A program made the translations under genes and the position numbers. This document shows, one piece after another, positions 8,247 to 18,858 of a DNA stretch of 35,959 nucleotides; the first letter of the stretch is position 1; every line of letters starts with the position of its first letter. The stretch is from positions 1 to 35,959 of the forward strand of contig CANRNS010000010.1 of assembly GCA_947632055.1 (NCBI GenBank). Direction: 5' to 3'. Source of the DNA: an uncultured Akkermansia sp. (lineage in GTDB: Bacteria > Verrucomicrobiota > Verrucomicrobiia > Verrucomicrobiales > Akkermansiaceae). The notes below the pieces were generated by a model that did no database searches, had not been told where the DNA came from, and saw only the letters and a list, made by a program, of their open reading frames with translations.

Positions 8247-10457
8247 TTGCGGCTTATCCACCATTCCACACCGACTATGGCCAATCTGAATATACATGGG
8301 CAGAAGAACGTTATAACCCCTGGATTTTATATGCCAAACCGTTTAAGCGTTCAGGCATGCAGGGCACTCAATTATCTGTTACAGAGCAAGCTTTGTTATA
8401 TCACGGATAAAGCCTTTCCTCCCGATCCAGAAGTTGCAGCATATTTGGATACCAAGAGTATCTCTATTCATCGTTTTGATTTCCAACATGGAACGCCCAT
8501 ACTCGCCCGGGAAATCATCCACGGCATGCTCCAACAAGGGAAAAGCGTCATCTTTCTGCCCGGTCAACTCGCGCACGTGCGCGGGGCTCTCAGCGATGTA
8601 CCTTCCCTGTTTTTGGAATATGTGGATAGCATGAACATACCGGTTGTACCGCTGTTTATGGGATATTACGGCACGAGTTTTGACACGCTCTACCGTGAAC
8701 GACCTGAAAAAGACAGCCGGGAGGAATTCTATGTGCTGCCACAGCTCACTGTCGGGAAGCAAAGTATGGGAGTGAGGCTTGCAACGGCATGGATGGAAAA
8801 GGGGATGGAGGTGTTTTCAGAACAACCGCTCTTGCAAGAATCGTTGACCACACATTTGGTACACGCATTGCACAAGCATGGTAGAACTGTGATGATCAAT
8901 GGAACGAGCCATTCAACCGTACCGTACTTTAAGATACTTGGAGTGGCTATGACTGTAGCCAAGCGCTTGCGTAAGAAAGGAGAAAAGCGGATCGGCGTGA
9001 TTTTGCCACCGGGACCAGGCGGGACAATTTGCCTCTTGGCTTGTCTGCTGGCGGGTATCACGCCAGTCATGATCAATTACGCTACTTCACGCGCTTCCTT
9101 TGAGAGCACGGTACGACAAGCTGGGCTCAAGATGTTCATCACTGCCCGCCGATTCATGGAAAAACTGCCCGAATTTGCCTGGCCGCCAACGAACCAGCTT
9201 ATTCTCGTAGAAGATTTCCTGCGCGCACTGCCCAAGTTGTGTCTCATTGGCAATGTACTGCTGGCGAGGTTTGCCCCGGCAAATTGGCTCTGCAAACTGC
9301 ACAACACAAGCTCCCGCCGCGGAGAGGACGAAGCTGTCATGCTTTTCACGGCGGGATCCACAGGTGAGCCAAAGGGAGTAGCTCTTACACATCGCATGAT
9401 AATGGCCAATATTGCGCAAAGCTGCTGTCGTCTGTCATTAGATCAGGAGCGCATTTTGGGCAGTCTACCTCTTTTTCACAGTTTTGGGCTGACAATTGCG
9501 TTGGTGCTGCCGTTGCTCAAGGGGCGCCCCATATGCACCTACCCCAACCCGACGGAAGCGCGCACACTTTGCGAGCTCATCGAAAAGCACAAGCTCACCA
9601 TGCTTTGCGCAACACCCACCTTTGCCCGAGCCATGCTGCGCCGAGCTGAGGCCTATACTTTTGCTACCGTGCGCTACTTTATCGTGGGCGCGGAGCGTTT
9701 GCAGCCGGAATTGGAAAAGCAGTTTATGACGCGCTGTGGAGTGCAACTTTTGGAGGGTTATGGACTTACAGAAGCCTCTCCCGTGTGCTCAGTGAACTTG
9801 CCAGACAAGGAACGCGTACCTGGCTCGGCTTTTATCATACCGAGCCTGAAGTCCGGCACTATTGGGCAGCTACTGCCAGGCATTGCCGTGCGTATCACTG
9901 ATGTGGAAGACGATGAGAAAATCCTCCCCTTCACCGAGCGAGGGATGATATGGCTCAAAGGAGCCAATATTTTCCACGGCTACACCAATAAGCCTGAGTT
10001 AAACAAAGCCATTTTCAATGAGGGTTGGTTTAAAAGCGGTGATATTGGTCAAATGGATCTCAATGGATTTGTGACACTGGCCGGGCGCCTCTCTCGCTTT
10101 TCCAAAATCGGTGGTGAAATGGTACCTCACGAAGGTGTGGAGAAAGCTATCGCCGACATCCTTAATCTTCGCAGTGAGAATGAAATAATGATTACGGTCA
10201 CTGGTGTGATGGATGAGCAGAAAGGAGAAACACTCGTTCTGCTTTCTGCCGTTCCGGAGCATGCAGAGCCTGCCGTGGAGCGCGAGGTGCTCAGTCTCCT
10301 ACGCAGTGAACTTGCCAAGCGCGGATTGCCCAATCTATGGGCTCCACGATACTTGGTGGCCGTATCATCCATACCCGTGCTGGCCAGCGGCAAACAAGAT
10401 CTGCAACGCTGCCGACAATTGGCAAATGAGGCGCTTTTTGGTCCGCGTGAAACCTAA
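8247..10457 (+). CDS. Aas-like acyl-[ACP] synthetase with degenerate N-terminal acyltransferase region
   Basis: 736 aa; AMP-binding motif MLFTAGSTGEPKGVALTH, SLPLFHSFGLT, GYGLTEASPV, WFKSGDIGQMDLNGFV; overall resemblance to E. coli Aas; start may be internal (MPNRL...). Confidence 0.85.
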   Translation: MRLIHHSTPTMANLNIHGQKNVITPGFYMPNRLSVQACRALNYLLQSKLCYITDKAFPPDPEVAAYLDTKSISIHRFDFQHGTPILAREIIHGMLQQGKSVIFLPGQLAHVRGALSDVPSLFLEYVDSMNIPVVPLFMGYYGTSFDTLYRERPEKDSREEFYVLPQLTVGKQSMGVRLATAWMEKGMEVFSEQPLLQESLTTHLVHALHKHGRTVMINGTSHSTVPYFKILGVAMTVAKRLRKKGEKRIGVILPPGPGGTICLLACLLAGITPVMINYATSRASFESTVRQAGLKMFITARRFMEKLPEFAWPPTNQLILVEDFLRALPKLCLIGNVLLARFAPANWLCKLHNTSSRRGEDEAVMLFTAGSTGEPKGVALTHRMIMANIAQSCCRLSLDQERILGSLPLFHSFGLTIALVLPLLKGRPICTYPNPTEARTLCELIEKHKLTMLCATPTFARAMLRRAEAYTFATVRYFIVGAERLQPELEKQFMTRCGVQLLEGYGLTEASPVCSVNLPDKERVPGSAFIIPSLKSGTIGQLLPGIAVRITDVEDDEKILPFTERGMIWLKGANIFHGYTNKPELNKAIFNEGWFKSGDIGQMDLNGFVTLAGRLSRFSKIGGEMVPHEGVEKAIADILNLRSENEIMITVTGVMDEQKGETLVLLSAVPEHAEPAVEREVLSLLRSELAKRGLPNLWAPRYLVAVSSIPVLASGKQDLQRCRQLANEALFGPRET

Positions 10458-10478
10458 ATCCCCCATGAAAAGGAATAA

Positions 10479-10982
10479 TTACTCACTGGCAAGCCCGGCT
10501 TTTCGCAGCGCGGACCAACCACCCTCCAGCACATAAACAGGCGCCTTAATTAGGCCGGAAGCGCGCAACTCCTGTGCCACTTGATCGGAAGAGTTGCAGC
10601 TCTCTGTGCAGAAAACCACAATGCATTCACCGCGTTCATAGGCAGCCATAAGGCGCTCGATAGCGGCATCCATGAGCTGTTGCATGGCAGCTCCGGGACG
10701 AATGGGAAACATGCGATCATCCGGGAACATGAGGTGATTAAGCTCAAAGTCGTTTTCACTGCGAGCATCCACCCAGACAATTTTGTAATTGGCAGGATCG
10801 GCAGAATCCTTTTGAGAAGAAAAAAGAGACTCCGGGCAGATATGACCGGGGGGAAGCTGCTCCTGCACGCAAGGCGGCAAACGATGCGGAGCAAAGTAAA
10901 ATACATCCAAAATATAAAGCAACCCCGCGAGCGCCAAAATACCGAGCCCGAAACGCAGCATTTGGGTAAAAGTGTCTCTCAT
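10479..10982 (-). CDS. Membrane-anchored rhodanese-like domain protein
   Basis: Start trimmed to MRDTFTQMLRFGLGILALAGLLYIL (TM); VWVDARSENDFELNHL and VVFCTESCNSSDQVAQELRASG, catalytic Cys present. Confidence 0.8.
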   Translation of the reverse strand: MRDTFTQMLRFGLGILALAGLLYILDVFYFAPHRLPPCVQEQLPPGHICPESLFSSQKDSADPANYKIVWVDARSENDFELNHLMFPDDRMFPIRPGAAMQQLMDAAIERLMAAYERGECIVVFCTESCNSSDQVAQELRASGLIKAPVYVLEGGWSALRKAGLASE

Positions 10983-11008
10983 GGTTTGCACAAGGTAACC
11001 GGCAAATC

Positions 11009-12538
11009 TCAATTTGCGGAGCAAAACGTATCCTTCTGCGGATCATCAGCCATGCGCTGCTGCGCTCTACCGCTTTCAGCCAAGTGCACTAGAGCATGAT
11101 AGGTGTCCTCCTCATCAGAACCCAAATCGGACGCAATCTGGGCGGCTGTCACAGGCTGGTCTGTAAGCTTAGCGCTCACCTGCGCCATGAGCTTCAGGAA
11201 CGAACCAGCGGCCTTTTTACCAGCCTGCACCCCGGGCTGATGGTAGGCATTGATATGAATAAGACTGGCATAAAAGCCAACGGCGCGCTCAAAAAGAGCA
11301 ATGAGAGCGCCGAGAGAGGCTGCGCACACTGTGGGGATGGAAATTGTGATACTGGGACGCCCTTTTTCTGCCAACGCTTTGCGGGTGCCGCGCAAAAAGC
11401 CTTGCAAGTAGTCGCCAACGGTAAATCCTGGCTCCACCTCGACCGTATCATCCTCGCAGCGACGCACCTCAATGAAAGTGACAAAAAAGTTATTCAATCC
11501 ATCCCGCAGTTGCTGCACATAGGCGTGTTGATCCGTAGACCCTTTATTGCCGTACACAGAAATGCCTTGGTGGACAGTTGCACCATCCAGATCCAGCTCT
11601 TTACCGAGCGATTCCATGATGAGCTGTTGCAGGTACTTGGAGAAGAGAACAAGACTATCTTTGTACGGCAGCACCACCATATCCTTGCTGCCGTGACCGG
11701 CGCCCAAGGTATACCAAGCGAGCGCTAAGCGCATCGCGGCATTGTGTTGAGTGTCCCGAATACGCGTATGGGCATCCATCTGCGCGGCTCCCCCGAGGAG
11801 AGCATCCACGTCCACCCCTTGTAAGGCGGCGGGCAGCAAACCTACCACTGAAGTCTCAGAAGTGCGACCGCCCACCCAATCCTCCATGGGAAAACGCTGC
11901 AGCCAACCTTCTTCCCGAGCTACGTGATCCAGCTGAGAACCCACGCCGGTGACTGCTACTGCTTGATGTGCGAAAGAGAGACCGCGCTCGCGGAAGAAAG
12001 CCTGCGTGCGAACCATACCATTGCGAGTTTCCGGAGTACCGCCGCTCTTAGAAATCACTACCACCAACGTCGTCTGCAACGGAAGTTTGTTGAGCACGCG
12101 CAGCATGCCATCCGGGTCCGTATTATCCAAAAAAAACATAGCGAGGCCACGAGCCGACAAGGCATCCGCCACCAGTTCTGGTCCCAAAGCAGATCCGCCA
12201 ATACCAATGACAAGGCAAGCAGTGAAAGGAGAACCGTCCGGCGAAGCAATACGACCAGCGTGCACATCCGCCGCGAACTGTTTCAATTGCGCGAGCGAAG
12301 CATCGATCTTCTCCCTCAGCTCGGGCGAGGGAGCCAGTGAACTGTCGCGTAACCAGTAGTGGCCAACCATGCGATTTTCATCCGGGTTGGCCACAGCGCC
12401 GCTTTCCAAGTCTTCCATCTGTTGGTAAGCACGCTGCACGAGTGACTCCATGGATTGTTGTTCATCGGGAAGTTTCGAAAAATCCAGCGTGATGCCCATT
12501 TCAGGGTAACGCAACAGGCAAGCGGCGTAGTTCTTCAT
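11009..12538 (-). CDS. pgi: Glucose-6-phosphate isomerase
   Basis: 509 aa; LVIGIGGSALGPELV, VVVISKSGGTPETRNGM, DWVGGRTSETSVVGLLPA. Confidence 0.93.
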   Translation of the reverse strand: MKNYAACLLRYPEMGITLDFSKLPDEQQSMESLVQRAYQQMEDLESGAVANPDENRMVGHYWLRDSSLAPSPELREKIDASLAQLKQFAADVHAGRIASPDGSPFTACLVIGIGGSALGPELVADALSARGLAMFFLDNTDPDGMLRVLNKLPLQTTLVVVISKSGGTPETRNGMVRTQAFFRERGLSFAHQAVAVTGVGSQLDHVAREEGWLQRFPMEDWVGGRTSETSVVGLLPAALQGVDVDALLGGAAQMDAHTRIRDTQHNAAMRLALAWYTLGAGHGSKDMVVLPYKDSLVLFSKYLQQLIMESLGKELDLDGATVHQGISVYGNKGSTDQHAYVQQLRDGLNNFFVTFIEVRRCEDDTVEVEPGFTVGDYLQGFLRGTRKALAEKGRPSITISIPTVCAASLGALIALFERAVGFYASLIHINAYHQPGVQAGKKAAGSFLKLMAQVSAKLTDQPVTAAQIASDLGSDEEDTYHALVHLAESGRAQQRMADDPQKDTFCSAN

Positions 12539-12553
12539 AGCGCGCGCATTATA

Positions 12554-13534
12554 CTACCCTCCATTGAGGGAAGCAAGCAGAATTGCGGCAAGTTCTCTGA
12601 GCTCCTCATAGCAACACACCCGAGCGAGAGCAGGTCGAAGCGGCTTGGAACCAGGAATGTGCTTGGAATACGCAAGGATACGCGCTCGCATCGTTCGCAT
12701 CGTGCACGCCTCATCACCGTAAATGCCGCTCGTGATTGTGCGTTGTACATGGCTTAAAATCAACTTAATACGTTCTTTTACAGTTGGTTCTAAGGGAAGT
12801 TTTCCCGTGGTGAGCAAAGACTTTGCTTGCTGAAAAATCCAAGGATTATGCATGGCAGCGCGGCCGATCATCACACCGGCCACGGCCCCCAAATTGCGCT
12901 CGCGCAGCACATCGTACGGGGAGACTATATCCCCATTGCCGATAACCGGGATCCGTACAAGAGAAGCGCAATAGCGAATCATATCCCAATCTGCCGAACC
13001 TCCGTACTGCTGGACACGGGTGCGACCATGAATAGCGATGGCACGCACCCCGACATCTTCCAGACGACGACAGACCTCCGGCGCACATATGTGCTGGGCA
13101 TCCCAGCCAGTGCGAATCTTGACCGTCACCGGACAATCATTGCGCAGCTCCGTCACTACAGCCTTGGCGATATCAGCCAAAAGAGGAACATCCTTGAGTA
13201 AAGAGGCCCCGCCGTTACGTCCCACCACTTTGGGTACCGGACAGCCGGCGTTAATATCCAAAAAATCCGGTTGTACAGCATCAACAATCACTCGTGCAGC
13301 CTGCGCCATGCGATTCGGATGCGCGCCAAACAACTGCACGCCGACCGGATGATCTCCCTGTGGTATGTACACATAGCGCTTAGTGCGCTGCCACGCTTGA
13401 AGAACACCTTCGGCAGACACAAATTCGGTCTCCGTTACATCAGCCCCTAGCTCGCGGCAAATTGAACGGAAAATGGCATCCGACACTCCTGCCATGGGCG
13501 CCAGGTATAGACTAAAGGAACGAAGCCAATACAT
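12554..13534 (-). CDS. tRNA-dihydrouridine synthase
   Basis: LAPMAGVSDAIFRSICRELGAD, DINAGCPVPKVVGRNGGASLL, VKIRTGWD, AIHGRTRVQQYGGSADWD, VIGNGDI; start trimmed to MYWLRSF. Confidence 0.92.
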   Translation of the reverse strand: MYWLRSFSLYLAPMAGVSDAIFRSICRELGADVTETEFVSAEGVLQAWQRTKRYVYIPQGDHPVGVQLFGAHPNRMAQAARVIVDAVQPDFLDINAGCPVPKVVGRNGGASLLKDVPLLADIAKAVVTELRNDCPVTVKIRTGWDAQHICAPEVCRRLEDVGVRAIAIHGRTRVQQYGGSADWDMIRYCASLVRIPVIGNGDIVSPYDVLRERNLGAVAGVMIGRAAMHNPWIFQQAKSLLTTGKLPLEPTVKERIKLILSHVQRTITSGIYGDEACTMRTMRARILAYSKHIPGSKPLRPALARVCCYEELRELAAILLASLNGG

Positions 13535-13642
13535 AGCAAAAAAGTAGCGATAAAAAACCTTCCACGGCATGCGGCCGCGGAAGGCAGTGATCGAGGAAAC
13601 AAGCGCGTAGGGCCAACAGCAAACGAGCAGAAAAACGCAATC

Positions 13643-13885
13643 CTACTGTGCTGCGCGGACCTTTTTGATGATGGAAGCAACAGTCTCAGACGGCTTAGCG
13701 CCTGTCTTGAGCCATTTGTCCACCTTTTCCAGATCAATCGAATAGTTCACTCCTTCCACAAGCGGGTCATAGGTACCGAGCTGCTCAATATAAGCACCAT
13801 CGCGTCGTTTATGGCTGTCCACAACAACAATTTTGTAGTACGGACGGTTTTTGGTGCCTTGGCGGTTGAGACGAATTGAGACCAT
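13643..13885 (-). CDS. rpsP: 30S ribosomal protein S16
   Basis: [41 protein letters not shown], 80 aa from internal ATG at 13885. Confidence 0.95.
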   Translation of the reverse strand: MVSIRLNRQGTKNRPYYKIVVVDSHKRRDGAYIEQLGTYDPLVEGVNYSIDLEKVDKWLKTGAKPSETVASIIKKVRAAQ

Positions 13886-14013
13886 AGTATAGATGATGTT
13901 GATTGCGCATGACTCCTCGCACCCAGCGAGGAACTGCGGGAGCACAGCGTAGCACACGAATAAAACCTTGTCAAGCGTAAAGAAAAAAAATGATGTCATA
14001 AAACACTTTAAAC

Positions 14014-14041
14014 TTGAAAGAAAGCGCATTTGTGATATAAG
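14014..14041 (+). promoter_or_regulatory. Putative promoter upstream of the 14110 gene
   Basis: TTGAAA (14014-14019), 16 nt, TATAAG (14036-14041). Confidence 0.4.
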
Positions 14042-14109
14042 GAAAGTGAGCGATGCCTCCCCAGAGTATCTGAGGAGGAGGAAGCTGGCACAATGCAATC
14101 AATACCGAT

Positions 14110-14559
14110 ATGGACACACAGGTTTCAGTACTTTGCGATTACGCGGCCGACTATCAAGGAAAATTATGCGTACAGGGGGCTTTTGACACGTTATTTGCAC
14201 GTCAATTCCCCGTGGTGCATCCCGCATGTTCACTAGCGTTACGCTTCTGTCTTGTACCGGAAGATGCCGGGGAACACAAGCTGGGCATAACAATCGTAGA
14301 CGAAGACGGAGTACCGTTGGATAAGGAGCGTATGCCAATCATGGCAGATTTGCACGTGGGGCTGCCAGAGGGAGCATCGTTCTTAACGCGCAACCTCGTG
14401 ATGAACTTCCAAGGGTTGCGCTTTACCAAAACCGGTACGTACTCTGTGGATGTGACGCTAGATGGCGAGCTGCTGTCGCGTACGCCGCTGCGTCTCGTGC
14501 AGGTACCAACGGAGAACACGCCGACGGAAGATCAACAACAAAGCGCTCCTCAAGCTTGA
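14110..14559 (+). CDS. DUF6941-like hypothetical protein
   Basis: 149 aa; SVLCDYAADYQGKLCVQGAFDTLFARQFPVVHPACSLALRF. Confidence 0.65.
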   Translation: MDTQVSVLCDYAADYQGKLCVQGAFDTLFARQFPVVHPACSLALRFCLVPEDAGEHKLGITIVDEDGVPLDKERMPIMADLHVGLPEGASFLTRNLVMNFQGLRFTKTGTYSVDVTLDGELLSRTPLRLVQVPTENTPTEDQQQSAPQA

Positions 14560-14591
14560 GGAAACGCGCAAGGGAAAAAAGAAAGCCATCT

Positions 14592-14627
14592 CCCGAGCGC
14601 AGGGCTTCCCCTGCCTCGGGCTTTTTT
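14592..14627 (+). terminator. Rho-independent terminator
   Basis: CCCGAG-c-GCAGGG-cttc-CCCTGC-CTCGGG-c-TTTTTT. Confidence 0.9.
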
Positions 14628-14640
14628 CACTTCCGAGCAG

Positions 14641-17031
14641 GTGAAACATGATCCTCCAGCGAAGAGAATACTCAGATGCTGTATTATGGCAGCAGGAGTA
14701 TTCGCGCTATGCGGGGGGCAAATAAGCGCCCAACAGGCGCAGGTGCACCGCCTTGGCTCAACGAGCACTGCATATCGTGATCCTGGGGAAGCCTATTTGA
14801 CAGCATATCGATTGTGCCGAGAATCGGAGATACTGGCAGAGAAGCAAAGCTACAATGCAGCGTTACGCAAGGGACGGGAAGCTGAGCGAGTGCTGGCGAG
14901 TATCGTGCGAGACTTCCCGAATTGGAAAACGAACTTAGTGAATACACGGCGGCGCCTGCTGTCTGAAAACATGCAAGCGTACCGCAAGAAAGCGCAAGAA
15001 TCCCTGCCGGTGGAGAGACGGATGCAGCCAAATGCCGTTGAGCTGCCCCAGCGACAAGTCCCTATGGGTGGTAATGTCAGCGCTTACGAATCCGTCGAAC
15101 CATCGAGCTATAACCGCGAAGAGCGCAAACTATACCAAGAGCTCATGCGCGCCCAAGAGGAATGCCGCCGCATGGCTCACGCGTATACAGAACTCAACAC
15201 GCGTTTCCAAGATGTGCAAAAGAAATTGGTTGCAGCACAAAATGAGCAAAATCTATACAAAGAACGCTATGAAAAACTACTCGCTCAGGTAACTACAGAG
15301 CGGGCGGCGGGCAACAGTGTGGTAGACTCGCTCTCCCGCCAGTTGGCAGACATGGAAGGCAAATATCGCCACTCGCAGGCTGCTCTCAAGGAAGCTGAGG
15401 AACGATCCGTCGATCTGGAAAATCGCCTCACTGAAACCTTGCAAAACTTGGAGCGAGTGACTCGTGAGCGCGACACGCTTTCTCGTGAGAATGAACAATT
15501 GCGCGCCGTTGTAGAACTCAACAGCCCCGAAAAAACGAAAGCTCTGCTAGATCAAAATTTGACACTGGCGGAACAGCTCAAAAACGCGCAAAGCAGGATA
15601 AAGGAACTCGAAGCTATGCAAACCGGCGCAAGCGACGAAAACGAAGTCCTTACCCGCCAACTGGAAGAAGCACGCAGCGAAGCAACACGCTTGCGGGAGG
15701 AACTCAATAACATCTACGATGAGAATATGGGCTACCGCCGCCGTATCTCCGAACTTACCGAACAGCTCAATAATTTGGAGGCGGACCTGGCAGCCCGTGA
15801 GAAGCAGCCTGTGGCAGATCCCGCCACGCTTGAGGAAAACAAGTTGTTACGCGCGATGATAGATAAGCAGCGCAAAACCATAGCTATGCAAGAAGAGAGT
15901 CGTCGCCTGCTTATTGAAGCTTACCGTAAAAAGAACCAAAATGCGCCCGAAGCGCTGGAAGCTCTGGATCAGCTCCAGGAACAAAGCTCACCTGAGCTCA
16001 CCGAAAATGAGAAAAAGCTTCTTGAGCAAGTTCAACAAAAAATCGCTGAAGGCGTGGATGAGCAAGGAAAAGCAGTGCGCGTAAATCTGGAAATACAGAC
16101 TCTCGTAGATCTCGCCAACAAAGCCTTTGCCAAGGGTCGCTATATGTCTGCTGAACAAATGTACCTGACGCTTTATGACATGCAGCCCGACCACATACCG
16201 GGATTGGTGAATTTAGGCACCATCCTGCTATACAACAATAAGAACAGCGTAGCGCTCAACTATCTGACACGTGCCACACGCTTGGCTCCTAATATGTCTA
16301 TTGGTTATTATCTGGCCGGCATAGCATACTACCGTCTAGAGCAAATGAATGAAGCACAGCAGATGTTTTCACGCGCAGTGCAGCTCGATCCCGGCAATGC
16401 CGAAGCCTTCTTTTACCTGGCAAATATTGAAAGCCTAAGCGGGTCATATGAACACGCGCTTAAACACTATGCCGCCGCTGTAAAAATCAACCCAGAACTA
16501 GTCGATGCGCACTACAATATGGCGCGATTGTATGCCGAAATCGGGCGGGTGCCGGAAGCGGCGCGCTCGTACGACCGTGCCGTGCATGGTGGTGCGATGC
16601 CAGACGGAGAATTTGAAGAATTTTTACGTGCCCATGTTGATAAAGACAAGCGACCGGGAGCCGATTTGGTGAGCACTGTAAAACCGGATGAAGAAGCACA
16701 ACGATTGAAGGAAGCGGAACCACGAGAAGATTCACCGGTGGAAGATAAACGGACTGCCCAAAAGACGAGAAATAATGAGCAGAAGGAAAATACGGATGAT
16801 GAGGCTAAACGCAACGCTTTCCTCAAGATGGTGGATGAAATCGCTGTCCCAGTAAACGCAGTCAATACGCCTTCCCCTGCGGGGCAAGGTCACGAACTGA
16901 GCGAAGCAGACTTCCGGAGCATACGCATGCAAACCCGGCAGGGAGAGCATATCTTGCGCTTAAAAGCCCGAACTCCACAGCGTTTGCGTTCTCGCGGCGA
17001 AGAACAGATTGAGCGCGTCCGAAGCCGTTAA
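14641..17031 (+). CDS. Exported coiled-coil / tetratricopeptide repeat protein
   Basis: 796 aa with GTG start; signal-like IMAAGVFALCGGQISAQQ; long heptad-rich coiled coil; TPRs such as PGLVNLGTILLYNNKNSVALNYLTRATRLAPN. Confidence 0.85.
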   Translation: MKHDPPAKRILRCCIMAAGVFALCGGQISAQQAQVHRLGSTSTAYRDPGEAYLTAYRLCRESEILAEKQSYNAALRKGREAERVLASIVRDFPNWKTNLVNTRRRLLSENMQAYRKKAQESLPVERRMQPNAVELPQRQVPMGGNVSAYESVEPSSYNREERKLYQELMRAQEECRRMAHAYTELNTRFQDVQKKLVAAQNEQNLYKERYEKLLAQVTTERAAGNSVVDSLSRQLADMEGKYRHSQAALKEAEERSVDLENRLTETLQNLERVTRERDTLSRENEQLRAVVELNSPEKTKALLDQNLTLAEQLKNAQSRIKELEAMQTGASDENEVLTRQLEEARSEATRLREELNNIYDENMGYRRRISELTEQLNNLEADLAAREKQPVADPATLEENKLLRAMIDKQRKTIAMQEESRRLLIEAYRKKNQNAPEALEALDQLQEQSSPELTENEKKLLEQVQQKIAEGVDEQGKAVRVNLEIQTLVDLANKAFAKGRYMSAEQMYLTLYDMQPDHIPGLVNLGTILLYNNKNSVALNYLTRATRLAPNMSIGYYLAGIAYYRLEQMNEAQQMFSRAVQLDPGNAEAFFYLANIESLSGSYEHALKHYAAAVKINPELVDAHYNMARLYAEIGRVPEAARSYDRAVHGGAMPDGEFEEFLRAHVDKDKRPGADLVSTVKPDEEAQRLKEAEPREDSPVEDKRTAQKTRNNEQKENTDDEAKRNAFLKMVDEIAVPVNAVNTPSPAGQGHELSEADFRSIRMQTRQGEHILRLKARTPQRLRSRGEEQIERVRSR

Positions 17032-17051
17032 TCTGCCTCGGCTACGATATC

Positions 17052-17636
17052 ATGACCATGCCCGATGACAAGCGTGCGGCTCTTTATGGCAAGCTGGAAG
17101 AATACGCTCGCATGCATCCGGAACAAGCAGGTTACGCATGCAGAATCATGCAATTCGTAGAGGAAGCGCCCGACTGCTTTGCCCGCACTCACACAGCAGG
17201 GCATATCACAGGCTCTGCCTGGCTTCTCAACTCGAATGGAAGCAAAGCGTTGCTGACGCTGCATCGCAAACTCGGCAAATGGCTACAACTGGGCGGACAC
17301 GCAGACGGAGATGCCGACACGCTGCGCGTGGCCTTACGCGAGGCAGAGGAGGAAAGCGGTATCTCCGGCATTGTGGCTGTACATCCTCAAATTTTCGACG
17401 TGGACATCCACCGCATCCCGGCACACTCGGCAACTGAAGCAGCGCATTGGCACTACGATATACGTTACCTGCTGCGTGCCCCGCACGAACGTTTCCGTAT
17501 CAGCTCCGAATCCCGCGCTCTAAGGTGGTTCACCCAAGGAGAACTCCTCTCATCCTCGTTTTCATTGGATGGATCGGTGCGCCGTCTTGCCAAAAAAGCG
17601 GCGCAATACAACGAACACATGCAGCGTCGGAAATGA
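17052..17636 (+). CDS. NUDIX hydrolase
   Basis: NUDIX box GGHADGDADTLRVALREAEEESGI. Confidence 0.9.
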   Translation: MTMPDDKRAALYGKLEEYARMHPEQAGYACRIMQFVEEAPDCFARTHTAGHITGSAWLLNSNGSKALLTLHRKLGKWLQLGGHADGDADTLRVALREAEEESGISGIVAVHPQIFDVDIHRIPAHSATEAAHWHYDIRYLLRAPHERFRISSESRALRWFTQGELLSSSFSLDGSVRRLAKKAAQYNEHMQRRK

Positions 17637-17902
17637 AAACACTTTCCATCTCATAGGTACTGGCGTGAAGTCCTCATTGTCATTCCGCGTCGCTCAAAAC
17701 CACAGTGTACGGCAACAACCCGCGATTGGAAGAAAAGGCAAGCCCAAAAGCCAACCTTAATGAAAAGCCCGCACGCAAAAAAATTAGTCTGTACATCTCC
17801 CTGGTAAAAAGATATACTGACGCTGGGCGGTCGTATGGAGCAGACATCTTATCGTAATTTAATGAAGATAAGAAAGGTACATTAACATACAAGCAAGACA
17901 GG

Positions 17903-18703
17903 ATGAGCATGCAAGTAAGAATCTACGTCATCAACCGCAAGAAAGACGTCGAACGGCGAAAGAGGATGGACGCGGAAGCAAAAAAACAGAATATTGAGCT
18001 AGAATACGTAGAAGCAATATCCGGCGAAGATTTAACACCTGAAGACACGGCGAGATACGATGCAGCAAAATTGCATCGTTATTTCAACTATGACATGATA
18101 CCCAATGAAATAGCCTGCGTTTTGAGTCATCGTAAGGCCTTGGGAACATTTTTGGCGAGTGATGATGACTATGCGATCATCCTCGAAGACGATACACGAT
18201 TTCTCCCTCACTTTAAAGAAGGTATTCGCTACTTAACCGAGGAAATGTCTGCGTGGGACATCGTCAAACTTGGAATTCGCGATAACGGCAAGAGTTTTCC
18301 TCTTCTCCTGCGCCGTAGAAATAGCATCATTCGCCCTGTCTATGCAAAAAACATAGGTTGTGGAACTGAAGGATTTCTCTACACACGCCACGGAGCAGCT
18401 GAACTTTACAAAGATCTCTCCAGCTTCTATCTACCTGCCGATGGAGCAATCGTAGACGCCATCATACGCCACAGGCTTGTCACCATTGCCACGCACCCGT
18501 CTCTCATCGAAATCGTTAAAAATATCGCCAGTGTTATCGACAGCCCCACCTGCTCACGCAAAGTCAAACCTCGAAACACCTGCCGATGGAGTCTCCTTTA
18601 TTGGCGTCATCGCTTTTATTCCATCAAAAATACGATACGCAAAATTATACTTTACATTAAAACACTCTGCGTTATTTCCTCCCATCCACGGCATGAGCAA
18701 TAG
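17903..18703 (+). CDS. Glycosyltransferase family 25 (LPS biosynthesis)
   Basis: YVINRKKDVERRKRMDAEAKK, EIACVLSHRKALGTFLASDDDYAIILEDDTRF. Confidence 0.88.
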   Translation: MSMQVRIYVINRKKDVERRKRMDAEAKKQNIELEYVEAISGEDLTPEDTARYDAAKLHRYFNYDMIPNEIACVLSHRKALGTFLASDDDYAIILEDDTRFLPHFKEGIRYLTEEMSAWDIVKLGIRDNGKSFPLLLRRRNSIIRPVYAKNIGCGTEGFLYTRHGAAELYKDLSSFYLPADGAIVDAIIRHRLVTIATHPSLIEIVKNIASVIDSPTCSRKVKPRNTCRWSLLYWRHRFYSIKNTIRKIILYIKTLCVISSHPRHEQ

Positions 18704-18813
18704 GTGGGCGAAACACAGGCCAGGTATGGGAATGTCGACCAGAATGAAATACGGCTGGCTACATACGTGACGGTGCTCGGCAAAATGTGTTGTAGTCGTG
18801 GTTGGATAAAAGC

Positions 18814-18842
18814 TTGCCGGAATGCGAATTTTGCGTTAAGAT
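18814..18842 (+). promoter_or_regulatory. Putative transaldolase promoter
   Basis: TTGCCG (18814-18819), 17 nt, TAAGAT (18837-18842); favours the ATG at 18859 as start. Confidence 0.5.
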
Positions 18843-18858
18843 GCACGAGAACATTGAT

